This document shows positions 32,499 through 40,167 of a stretch of 64,000 bases of DNA, in pieces. The notes under the pieces are model-generated. The model searched no databases. It was not told the DNA's origin and saw only the letters and a program-made list of their open reading frames with translations. The DNA comes from Marinobacter caseinilyticus. Its GTDB lineage: Bacteria; Pseudomonadota; Gammaproteobacteria; Pseudomonadales; Oleiphilaceae. How positions within the stretch are numbered: position 1 is the first letter of the stretch; every line of letters begins with the position of its first letter. The position numbers and the translations under genes were made by a program. Location of the stretch: contig NZ_WUQJ01000028.1 of the NCBI RefSeq assembly GCF_011074955.1, positions 62,001-126,000 on the forward strand, read 5' to 3'.

Positions 32499-32849
32499 TT
32501 ACATGGTGTGGGTAGGTCGGTCAGAACTCAACGCCCCGGCAAGGTAGGATTCGATCTTGTTTTTGGCGGTTTCATCTTCACCGTTGAACTGGACGCCGAT
32601 ACCCGCCGCACGGTTACCTTGCGCACCTTTGGGTGTGATCCAGACAACCTTGCCGGCGACCGGGATTTTCTCCGGCTCGTCCATCAAATTGAGCAACAGA
32701 AACACTTCATCACCCAGCTGATATTGTTTCTGGGTCGGTATGAACAGACCCCCCTGGCGAATGTAGGGCATATACGCCGCGTACAGTACCGCCTTATCTT
32801 TAATCGTCAGGGTCAGAATGCCACTGCGTGCGCCGAAACCAGGCCCCAT
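32499..32849 (-). CDS. pilZ: PilZ-domain protein of type IV pilus assembly
   Basis: The 116-residue product (start ATG 32849) is a compact PilZ domain: GILTLTIKDKAVLYAAYMPY, GGLFIPTQKQYQLGDEVFLL, IPVAGKVVWITPKG and AAGIGVQFNGE. Like Pseudomonas PilZ it lacks the RxxxR c-di-GMP-binding motif at the N terminus, so it is expected to act by binding PilB and the regulator FimX rather than c-di-GMP. Location directly after holB is the classic context. A longer frame to 32915 has no Shine-Dalgarno and no similarity. Confidence 0.92.
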   Translation of the reverse strand: MGPGFGARSGILTLTIKDKAVLYAAYMPYIRQGGLFIPTQKQYQLGDEVFLLLNLMDEPEKIPVAGKVVWITPKGAQGNRAAGIGVQFNGEDETAKNKIESYLAGALSSDRPTHTM

Positions 32850-32976
32850 AATCACATCCTTCCGTCGAGCTGTTGTCGTTGTTCCAGCATTGTGCAACAA
32901 ACACAACGCGTTCAAATATCAAGCTATTTTTATCATCATAGCAGGCTTATGAATTTTACACCTGCACCTGGACTGA

Positions 32977-33981
32977 TCAACCGGATTTGCGGCGACGCTC
33001 AGGCATTAAACTTCTCCAGTGAATTAGCAAACGTTCGGCCTCCAGCTCTGGACTGGCATTATATATCGTTGCCGACCGTGACTCATGAATCGCATCGCGT
33101 AGCCAGTGAGCACGATGTGCAGGATTCGATGACGCCAGAAAGTTGAGCATGTCCGACGCCTCAGAGTCTCTTGCCTGGCCGCCAGCACCAATGCGCGCAA
33201 GATCGGCGACCCAAACTTCCATCAACCACAGCGTGGCGTCCAGCCCTAACGTTTTAAAGGGCTTGGCAGCCTCCGCTACCGGTATCTCCGATTTCATAAA
33301 CCGTCGGAATGCGGCCAACGCATCGGCTCTCAAGCTCAGAAAATCACCCACAATGTATTCCAGGGCAAGCCTGGGTGCGTGACCTGCAAGTTCCAGCGCC
33401 TGGCGTTGGCGGCGTTCATCAAGCTCCTCGCGCTTTTCAAGGTCGGCAATCTCTCCGCTTAACCAACGCAGGCCGACATCCGGCCCGGGCGTGGGAATGG
33501 CAAGGTTTTGGCACCGGGATCGTATCGTTGGCAGAACCGGGCGACCGGTTTCCTGTAATAACAATAACACCACATCCCCCGAAGGTTCTTCGAGGGTTTT
33601 CAGCAACGCATTGCCCGCGTTGATGTTGAGTTGGTCTGCCCGATCAACAATGATGACCTTTCGACGTGCCACCTGCGGTGACGCAACCGCAAACGACGAT
33701 AGCGCCCGCACTTGATCAATTTTGATCATTCGAGATTTTACCGGAGCGAAATACCGAACATCCGGATGAGAATCCGCCCGAATCAACTCACAGTGCTTGC
33801 AGGTTCCACAGACGTCAAGCGCACTCGCACCCAAGTGGTCACACACCAGAAACCGTGCGATTTCAGCGGCGAGGTTTCGTTTTCCGACCCCTTCCTCACC
33901 GCCTAGCAAAAGCGCGTGTGGTAACTGTCCTGCGTCCACTCGGGCCCGCACATAGGACCTGGCTTCACCCAGCCAACTCAT
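32977..33981 (-). CDS. holB: DNA polymerase III delta' subunit
   Basis: HolB is the stator ATPase-like subunit of the clamp loader. The 334-residue protein has a P-loop-like GGEEGVGKRN near residue 30, the zinc-binding cysteines in CDHLG and DVCGTCKHCE, and KIDQVRALSSFAVASPQVA with IVDRADQLNINAGNALLKTL, family hallmarks. The start at 33981 (MSWLGEARSYV) leaves 25 bp after tgpA. In Pseudomonas tmk lies upstream of holB; here tgpA takes that place. Confidence 0.93.
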   Translation of the reverse strand: MSWLGEARSYVRARVDAGQLPHALLLGGEEGVGKRNLAAEIARFLVCDHLGASALDVCGTCKHCELIRADSHPDVRYFAPVKSRMIKIDQVRALSSFAVASPQVARRKVIIVDRADQLNINAGNALLKTLEEPSGDVVLLLLQETGRPVLPTIRSRCQNLAIPTPGPDVGLRWLSGEIADLEKREELDERRQRQALELAGHAPRLALEYIVGDFLSLRADALAAFRRFMKSEIPVAEAAKPFKTLGLDATLWLMEVWVADLARIGAGGQARDSEASDMLNFLASSNPAHRAHWLRDAIHESRSATIYNASPELEAERLLIHWRSLMPERRRKSG

Positions 33982-34006
33982 CGATTGCCCTGTCGTTTGC
34001 AAACCG

Positions 34007-36058
34007 CTACCTCTTTTGGGACTGGCGACCACCGGAACGGCGTAAGTGTTTACGCAGCAGGCTCAATAAACGCTTCATCCGCGCAATATCGTGCGATGGG
34101 ACGCGCCGGGCCGAGCCTGTGTCGCCATAATAGTGATTGTTAACCGCCCGAGCAAAGGCCTCCAGCGGTTTTCGAGCCTCGGGGTATTGCTGGCCTGCCC
34201 GATGAGCCAGTTGGTCCGGTGTTTCGCCCGGCTGAACCACCATTCCACTGTACTCAAGCAGGCGGTGCCAACGATAGACCAGACGTAAACGGGGGTCCCC
34301 ACTTCCCCCTGTGTGTTGACGCCAGACGGTTATCAGACCCGCCACCAGCAACGCAAAACCCACCAGTCCGGCGCTGAGGTAACCCAACTCTCTCATCCCC
34401 AACCCGCCGGGCAGTCGGGACATCAAATCCATTTGGGACTGACCCTGATAACCGACCACCCACCGTTGCCAATTGTAATTGATACGGTCCATCTGAAGCG
34501 ACGCCCACTGTACCAGAGCCACGTCCCCATAACGCTGGGGCGAGATCCAGTCGTTCTCTAAAAACGAACCCTCGTCCGCCATGGCTTCACGCAGCCCCGA
34601 TTCGATTCGCGCAGGAGAAATCGCAGCCGTCGGGTCCACGCGCACCCAACCCAATTCCGGCAGCCAGGCCTCAACCCAAGCGTGGGCATCGTACTGACGA
34701 ACAATCAGGTATTCACCCCCCACCCCATTTTCACCGCCCTGATACCCCACCACGACGCGAGCCGGAATCCCGGCCGCTCGCAACAGAAAAGTGGTGGCAC
34801 CAGCGTAGTGGGCGCAGAAGCCGCGCTTGATGTCGAATAACAACGAATCAATACCGTTCTCTGGCATTTGAGGCGGTTTTAACGTGTAAAAATACTCATC
34901 CTTTCGAAAACGATAAAGAACGGCTACAAGGAACTCTCGGGCGCTGGCGCTATTCTTGGCCAATTGACCTGCCAGAGCCCGGGCTCGTGGGTTGCCGTCT
35001 GCCGGCAGTTGCAGATACTGCCGGCGTTGCTCAGCGGATAATGGCACCGGTACCGAATCCCGACGTTCGGGCACCTTCGCCAATCGGTATCGAACCGTGG
35101 TGTCGGCAGGGCGTTGAAAAACGAACAGATTCTCCGGCGTTGCAAAAACGTTGTTTGAGACGGCTTCCGAATTGTCCAGGGCAAAAGCCCACCGCTGATT
35201 GCTCGCATCCAACAACACATCGTATTCATTGGCCGCCAGATCGCCGATACCACCATCCAGCGCGATGCGCCCAGGGCGCTGATAGCCGGGAACGGTCTGC
35301 TGAGCCCAAGTTTCGCCGTCAAATTGATCCAACACCAAACCGCGCCAATAGCGATCTCGCTGCGCGGGCACCTGGCCACCAAAGGTGACGCGAAACGCTC
35401 GCTTACTGCTTTGTGCAAGGTTGGAAATCGAGCCGGGCGTCATGGTATCACTGATGCCCGTCACTCCACGGTCGGACACCAGGGGGACACTCCAGAGCGG
35501 AGCCATTCGGGGGAAAAAGAGAAAAAGCACCACCACCACAGGTAGCGTTTTTAGCAACATGACCGCCAACCGTTTCCACCCGGCCATAATGGCACCGGAC
35601 AAGCCCGGGGCATTCAACACTTGCAGACCCACCAGAAGGCATACGACACCCAGCAAGTTCAACAACGTCCATACAATGCCTTGCTCAAATAAAAAATTCA
35701 CCGCGGCAAGATAAATGAGAATAAAAAACAGGACGTAGAAGTCTCTGGACGCGCGAGTTTCAAGCCATTTCAGTCCTACGGCCAGAACAAAAAACGAAGC
35801 GGCCGTATCGACTGAAAAGTTACCCTTCACTGTTGCCACATAGACCGCGACGACAGCCAGCATTACCATCGTGCGCAGTATCCGGCCAGGCAGCCGTACT
35901 CGCCCAGTTTGCGCGAGCCAGCGCCACCCGGCTAAAACGATACACGCCGCGATCAGCCAAATGGGCAAACGTGCCAGTTGTGGCAGGATTAATACGCCGA
36001 AACTGGCGATAAGCCAGATCAGGGCCCGCCCGGGAATATTTACAACTGCCTGTGTCAT
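34007..36058 (-). CDS. tgpA: TgpA family membrane transglutaminase-like protein
   Basis: TgpA (DUF3488 plus transglutaminase core) is essential in P. aeruginosa; its periplasmic domain faces the cell wall. The 683-residue product has about six N-terminal helices to residue 190, then a large periplasmic domain. The Cys-His-Asp triad is visible: CAHYAGATTFLLRAAGIPA near 413, DAHAWVEAW near 457 and VRVDPTAA near 472. A further helix at about 565 (YLSAGLVGFALLVAGLITVW) is followed by a cytoplasmic DUF4129-like tail. The ATG overlaps the DUF58 stop (ATGA). The usual moxR partner is missing upstream. Confidence 0.92.
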   Translation of the reverse strand: MTQAVVNIPGRALIWLIASFGVLILPQLARLPIWLIAACIVLAGWRWLAQTGRVRLPGRILRTMVMLAVVAVYVATVKGNFSVDTAASFFVLAVGLKWLETRASRDFYVLFFILIYLAAVNFLFEQGIVWTLLNLLGVVCLLVGLQVLNAPGLSGAIMAGWKRLAVMLLKTLPVVVVLFLFFPRMAPLWSVPLVSDRGVTGISDTMTPGSISNLAQSSKRAFRVTFGGQVPAQRDRYWRGLVLDQFDGETWAQQTVPGYQRPGRIALDGGIGDLAANEYDVLLDASNQRWAFALDNSEAVSNNVFATPENLFVFQRPADTTVRYRLAKVPERRDSVPVPLSAEQRRQYLQLPADGNPRARALAGQLAKNSASAREFLVAVLYRFRKDEYFYTLKPPQMPENGIDSLLFDIKRGFCAHYAGATTFLLRAAGIPARVVVGYQGGENGVGGEYLIVRQYDAHAWVEAWLPELGWVRVDPTAAISPARIESGLREAMADEGSFLENDWISPQRYGDVALVQWASLQMDRINYNWQRWVVGYQGQSQMDLMSRLPGGLGMRELGYLSAGLVGFALLVAGLITVWRQHTGGSGDPRLRLVYRWHRLLEYSGMVVQPGETPDQLAHRAGQQYPEARKPLEAFARAVNNHYYGDTGSARRVPSHDIARMKRLLSLLRKHLRRSGGRQSQKR

Positions 36059-37050
36059 GCTGTTTCCCGATCGTTAGTTTGGGGCGGTTTGCCACTGTCG
36101 GGGGCATCCTTACCAAATACCGCCAGCGCTCTCAAACAGCGGGCTTGATGATACGCGCCCTCATCCGGATCAATCACTACCCCGGGCAGCCTGAGACCAT
36201 AAACCTGGCCCAGCCGGACCCTTTCCAATACCAATGCCGCCAGATAACTCAGTCGCAACTCCTGATCGACACCCGGAAACATGGCGTAATCGATCCATTG
36301 CGTACTACCCTGCTCTCCCTGCCAGTCTGCAATGACCATTTCGCCCGTTCTGGCGAAACGCTTCCACAGCACTCGCTGAGTGAGATCCCCCATCCGCCAG
36401 GGTCGAACGTCGGCATGATCATGCCCTTCATCCACCAGGCTGGCGGACGACTCATCCCCTTGATCACCCGGGAACCCGATAGCCGGCGGCATGATGGGGC
36501 GGGGGTAAACCACCCCATGAGCCGCGGGGCGCATCCAGGACCAGGCTTCAAGAAGGCCAAAGGGAAACCGGGTACCAATTCGCAGTCGCTCAAGCCCCAG
36601 GTAGCCTCTGGAAGTCGAATTGACGTGAACCACAACGTCCACTGACTCGCCGGCCGACACGTCCCGATATTCCAGGCTGGCGGAACCATTGGAAAAGGCG
36701 ATGGCGGCGGCGTCGCGATTCGCGCTGTTCGCCCTGACCGTGAACGGTATATTTTCCCCCGCGAAACCTTCTCCGGCGCGAATTAATGTAAGTTCAAGAC
36801 CGACAAGATTATTGTGGGTCTGGTGCATTGCAGCGACAAATAGTGCACCCAACAAAAAGGTCAGCAGGTAGATCAGGCTGTTTTGGTAGTTAATACCTGT
36901 CAGCAGCATAATGAACAGTAAAAACGCAAAAACCACGCCGGCGCCGGTCGGTAATATAAAAATATTTCGCTGCACAAGCCGCTGCGAGTCCGATTGCGGG
37001 ATACGCCGATTGACCCACCGACGCCAGTGGTTTTGGAAAGCCCTTACCAT
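36055..37050 (-). CDS. DUF58 domain protein, partner of TgpA
   Basis: The 331-residue protein has two adjacent membrane helices (FILPTGAGVVFAFLLFIMLL and LIYLLTFLLGALFVAAMH) and a C-terminal DUF58 region with VRPWRMGDLTQRVLWKRFAR near residue 218. DUF58 proteins accompany MoxR AAA+ ATPases and transglutaminase-like proteins in envelope-related operons; the biochemical role is unclear. It overlaps tgpA by 4 bp. No MoxR gene lies upstream; the next gene is divergent. Confidence 0.88.
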   Translation of the reverse strand: MVRAFQNHWRRWVNRRIPQSDSQRLVQRNIFILPTGAGVVFAFLLFIMLLTGINYQNSLIYLLTFLLGALFVAAMHQTHNNLVGLELTLIRAGEGFAGENIPFTVRANSANRDAAAIAFSNGSASLEYRDVSAGESVDVVVHVNSTSRGYLGLERLRIGTRFPFGLLEAWSWMRPAAHGVVYPRPIMPPAIGFPGDQGDESSASLVDEGHDHADVRPWRMGDLTQRVLWKRFARTGEMVIADWQGEQGSTQWIDYAMFPGVDQELRLSYLAALVLERVRLGQVYGLRLPGVVIDPDEGAYHQARCLRALAVFGKDAPDSGKPPQTNDRETA

Positions 37051-37207
37051 TGGTTGCCCTCTGAACAATGCTGTCTGGTGAAAGATACTTCGTCTTTACC
37101 CGAACTGATCACAATTCCACCGGAAAAGCCTTGAAAATGGCAGACCACGGGCAAATACTCTAACAGAGGTTTTCCATTACTGCTTTCAACGCTGTCAGGG
37201 GCTGCAC

Positions 37208-37834
37208 ATGTTTCGCCAACACACACTTTCAATTGCACTGTCCACATCATTGGCCGGTGCCATTGCCCTACCCGCTTTTGCTGGCGTGCAATCGCTGACA
37301 TCCGATGAAATGGTTGATACCTATGTGAAGGATTCCGCCATTATCCTGGTTCCCAGGGACAAGAGAAAATCCGCCACTGAACGCCAGAAAGTGTTGAGAT
37401 CACTGACCATTTCCCCCGGTGAACCGGTGGTTTCGGAATCTGAAGAACTGGCTTACGAGGATGCGCTACGCCGTCACCAGGAAGAGAACAAGGAAGATGC
37501 ACTGGAACAGGCCCAAGAGGAATTTTTACGCCGCGCCATACTCCTGCCAATGGACGAGTTGGCCCAGATACAGCCGCCGGCAGATTTCACCCCCCAACTG
37601 GCGCCTATCGTCTTTGGTCAGCAGCTTGAGATTCCGGATGAGCCCTTTAACCAGACATTTTTAAATGATCAGTTGAGCATCGGGTATGATGGTCAAAATG
37701 TAAACTTTTCCATCGGCAACCCACCAGGCATTGACCGTATTGAAATCCCGCAAGCGATTAACGAAGGTCCCATTCAACTGACCCCCCGACCGGGCGGGGG
37801 TTTTGACTTGTCGATCGCGGTTCCAAATCAGTAG
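37208..37834 (+). CDS. Exported protein of unknown function
   Basis: I do not recognise this gene. The ATG at 37208 has AGGGG seven bases upstream. The 208-residue product has a clear signal peptide (SIALSTSLAGAIALPAFA, cleavage near residue 25). An acidic helical stretch (about 75-105: EELAYEDALRRHQEENKEDA) comes next, then a proline-rich segment (PPADFTPQLAPIVFGQQLEI), and a C-terminal half rich in Asn, Pro, Gly and Ile that may be beta-structured. There is no Cys in the mature part and no hydrophobic anchor, so it is probably periplasmic or secreted. It is divergent from the DUF58-tgpA operon and convergent with the FilA-like gene. Confidence 0.8.
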   Translation: MFRQHTLSIALSTSLAGAIALPAFAGVQSLTSDEMVDTYVKDSAIILVPRDKRKSATERQKVLRSLTISPGEPVVSESEELAYEDALRRHQEENKEDALEQAQEEFLRRAILLPMDELAQIQPPADFTPQLAPIVFGQQLEIPDEPFNQTFLNDQLSIGYDGQNVNFSIGNPPGIDRIEIPQAINEGPIQLTPRPGGGFDLSIAVPNQ

Positions 37835-38204
37835 CTTGCTCTGCCAACCCTCGCCCTCTGCATCCCGCCCCATTTTGGTGAAATCACAGAGTCATCTATC
37901 AACGCCAGAGGGCAACCCTGGCAGCGGTCTCTATGGCTGAGTTGTCCCAGCCACGACGGGTGGCGACTTTACCTCAGTGAACCCTCGGTTGTACTGACCC
38001 CATATGCCCGCGAACCAGTATGGCCAACCTGCGTCCGTTTGGCTTTTTGTCTCACAGGCGCCGAGGTACTATCCGCCCACTGATAACACCTTGTCGCCAT
38101 ACCCTTCCTGAATCAGCAAGCCCTGACGCAGGACACGTCACCTCGTACACCAAAAAAAACGCCCCGTTAGGCGGGGCGTTTCTGCTTGCGTATATCGGGT
38201 CGGA
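37835..38204. other. 370-bp gap with consecutive hairpins
   Basis: No gene is seen. Three short hairpins follow one another: GCCAG-A-GGG/CCCTGGC (37904-37922), TGGCTG/CAGCCA (37934-37953) and CCAC/GTGG (37951-37963, sharing bases with the second). None is followed by a T tract. The stretch could be a structured 3' UTR of the upstream gene or a small RNA. The terminator of the convergent gene is at its right end. Confidence 0.4.
38157..38181 (-). terminator. Rho-independent terminator of the FilA-like gene
   Basis: AAACGCCCCG and CGGGGCGTTT form a perfect 10-bp stem with a TTAGG loop, 24 bases beyond the stop at 38205. On the minus strand the stem is followed by a run of T. It is nearly symmetric and might also stop plus-strand transcripts, though with only TTTCT following. 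Confidence 0.9.
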
Positions 38205-39143
38205 TTAGTGACCGTATACCGCCAGCTTGGTGTTGGAGATGTGCAGGTTGTCCATAGAGATGGAACCGATGGTAGAACCACCAACCAGCACGTCACCTAC
38301 GTTAACATCCATAACGATGTCGTTTACGTCGATGCGCAAGACATCCGTTGCAGTGGAAGCACCCAGGCCAGCACCTTTGTAGATGTCCATGTTAACGCTT
38401 GCAAAGCCAACATTGATACGCTCAGCCGTGGTGTCGCCTACAGTGCCGCTGCCATCAAGGTCAACGTCAGCTGCGTCAACTACGCCGTCGCCGTTGTAGT
38501 CAAAGTTGGTGCCAGCACCGGTAATAGACATGTCGCGGATGCCAACGGCCAGGAACGGCACATCGAAGTCCATATCCTGAACGGTGAACGCGGCAGCGAT
38601 GTTCAAGGAACCGTCGCCAGTGCCTTTGTCGGCGGTATCAACCGTGATGTCCAGTTGAGCCAGGAAACCCCAGGCTGACATGCCAGAGATCAGGGTTGTG
38701 CTGTCGGTGCCTTCCAATGTCATGGCGTCAGCTGTGAATGCCCAGTCGATTGGCAGGCCACTGATGGTGTGAACCGAGATCAACGCATCGCCTTCGGCGT
38801 TCAAGTCGATATCGATAGCCAGATCGTCCAGCAATTGTGTGGCTGCAAGATCAGGAGCGCCGTCGCCGTCGGTATCAAAAATTGGTGCCGCGCCAGTCAG
38901 AAGACCCGCACCGCCCAATTCAATGCCGCTGACCGCGAATGAACCGCCGTCCTTAGGACCGGCACCGGTGTCGGTGTAGCGGAATTCGCCAATGCTGACA
39001 CGTGTTTCGAGCTCGATAGTGACACCGGCCTGGCCAGTGACATTACCCATGGCAGAATCGTCCATGGCACGAAGGTCCGCTTGCGCGGCGAAGGGTACGG
39101 CTGCAACCGCAGTTGCTAAAGCTAGTTTCTTCAGGCCTTTCAT
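38205..39143 (-). CDS. FilA/DUF6160-like exported protein with calcium-loop motifs
   Basis: The 312-residue protein has a signal peptide (KKLALATAVAAVPFAAQA, cut near 22) and then LRAMDDSAMGNVTGQAGVTI, a pattern I associate with the DUF6160 / putative pilus-system FilA group; the assignment is from memory. The mature part is beta-rich, acidic (calculated by eye), without Cys, and holds two Asp loops like those of dockerin or thrombospondin repeats: DTDGDG at 90-95 and DYNGDGVVDAADVDLDGSG at 215-233. These suggest calcium binding. A strong AAGGAG site precedes the ATG and a terminator follows, so it may be highly expressed alone. Surface or pilus association is inference. Confidence 0.75.
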   Translation of the reverse strand: MKGLKKLALATAVAAVPFAAQADLRAMDDSAMGNVTGQAGVTIELETRVSIGEFRYTDTGAGPKDGGSFAVSGIELGGAGLLTGAAPIFDTDGDGAPDLAATQLLDDLAIDIDLNAEGDALISVHTISGLPIDWAFTADAMTLEGTDSTTLISGMSAWGFLAQLDITVDTADKGTGDGSLNIAAAFTVQDMDFDVPFLAVGIRDMSITGAGTNFDYNGDGVVDAADVDLDGSGTVGDTTAERINVGFASVNMDIYKGAGLGASTATDVLRIDVNDIVMDVNVGDVLVGGSTIGSISMDNLHISNTKLAVYGH

Positions 39144-39332
39144 AAAATCTCCTTATAAACTCATGTTGTTGTTATCTGAGTTCGATTGTTATGTTTTTCG
39201 TGGGTTTGTGCTCCCACCTGGCCATTTAAGATTGTTTTACAGTCCGCTTCCGTGATTGCAGTCACACTTCGTTACCCAGCTTTACAAACATCCAACAAAC
39301 ACTAACGAGTTCTCATTTTCGGTCTGCAGAAC

Positions 39333-39950
39333 TTACTGTTTGGCGGTTTCCAGTTGATCGCTTCTCTGGTCGTAAAACAGCTCAAACGGCTTGGGCTGGC
39401 TTTGGGGGGCACCGTAGGTAACGGCGCCTTCACTGAACCGGAAGGGAATCAACTTCAATCCTGAAACCCCCAGACGATGCTCATGCTCAATCACCAGCAA
39501 TTTGGTCTCCGAGCCCCCTTCGGCTGATCCTGCGTACACGATGGCTGTCCCCGATATCTTTCCGTGCCGTGCGAGGGATTTCATCGCCGCCCGATACATC
39601 AAAATCTGAATGGTGGATGCGGCTTTCTCACCGTCAGATCCCAGGCGTACGCGCTTGATCGTCCCATCGTTCAACAGCATCCACGCCGCGGGCACCACCA
39701 CACCGCTGGCCGATAACTCATCACCCACTTCCTCTGCCGCAGTTTCAGTCAGCTCTATCAATTGCTTGCGGGCGATCAATGCGTAGGTCTCCAGCTCTTC
39801 CGGAGACAGCTTACCGTCAGACAATACATTGCCCTCCGGCACCTGAACCTCTTCTGCGCTCGTCACCTCACTCTGGGCGCTGGCCACTGGAATCACGCCT
39901 AACAGACACATCACAATGCCCAACTTCAAGAAACCTGTTATTCGAGCCAT
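39333..39950 (-). CDS. Exported protein of unknown function
   Basis: I do not recognise this gene. With the ATG at 39950 the product has 205 residues, a signal peptide (GFLKLGIVMCLLGVIPVASA, cut near 24), an acidic start (SEVTSAEEVQVPEGNVLSDG), a helical segment with ETYALIARKQLIELTETAAE, and a mixed alpha/beta domain (VVVPAAWMLLNDGTIKRVRL, then KLLVIEHEHRLGVSGLKLIP). No Cys remains after the signal. It lies upstream of and in the same direction as the FilA-like gene with a 189-bp gap, so the two may be functionally linked. Another upstream start at 40001 exists without Shine-Dalgarno support. Confidence 0.75.
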   Translation of the reverse strand: MARITGFLKLGIVMCLLGVIPVASAQSEVTSAEEVQVPEGNVLSDGKLSPEELETYALIARKQLIELTETAAEEVGDELSASGVVVPAAWMLLNDGTIKRVRLGSDGEKAASTIQILMYRAAMKSLARHGKISGTAIVYAGSAEGGSETKLLVIEHEHRLGVSGLKLIPFRFSEGAVTYGAPQSQPKPFELFYDQRSDQLETAKQ

Positions 39951-40020
39951 GGCAAATCTCGCTGTTATTGTTGGTAAAATTGGCACGCCCTCAGCCTGCA
40001 CTTTCGGTAAGATAGTGGCT

Positions 40021-40046
40021 GACCGCAGAACGTAAGATATGCGGTC
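40021..40046. repeat. Small inverted repeat between the exported-protein gene and pabB
   Basis: GACCGCA (40021-40027) and TGCGGTC (40040-40046) are perfect inverted copies, 12 bases apart, about 71 bp upstream of the exported-protein gene on the minus strand. It may be an operator; it lacks a T tract. Confidence 0.3.
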
Positions 40047-40114
40047 GGTATTTAATCAGTGAGCTGACAAAGCCTGCAATCGTATTTATGTGCACTGCTT
40101 GGCATTATTCTGAA

Positions 40115-40159
40115 TTATTAGAGTATTTTGATTTATTAGAGTGTTTCGATTGATCAGAG
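40115..40159 (+). repeat. Tandem 18-bp repeats upstream of pabB
   Basis: TTATTAGAGTATTTTGAT (40115-40132) is followed directly by TTATTAGAGTGTTTCGAT (40133-40150), 16 of 18 identical, and a half-copy TGATCAGAG (40151-40159). The array is AT-rich and ends just before the pabB Shine-Dalgarno. Because the GTG at 40141 lies inside the second copy, it is unlikely to be the pabB start. Confidence 0.65.
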
Positions 40160-40167
40160 AGGTTGGC

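Noticed and set aside
37890..37965. Possible c-di-GMP (GEMM) or other known riboswitch
   Set aside because: The hairpins do not contain the conserved GEMM or TPP core sequences, and the stretch lies downstream of a gene, not before one.
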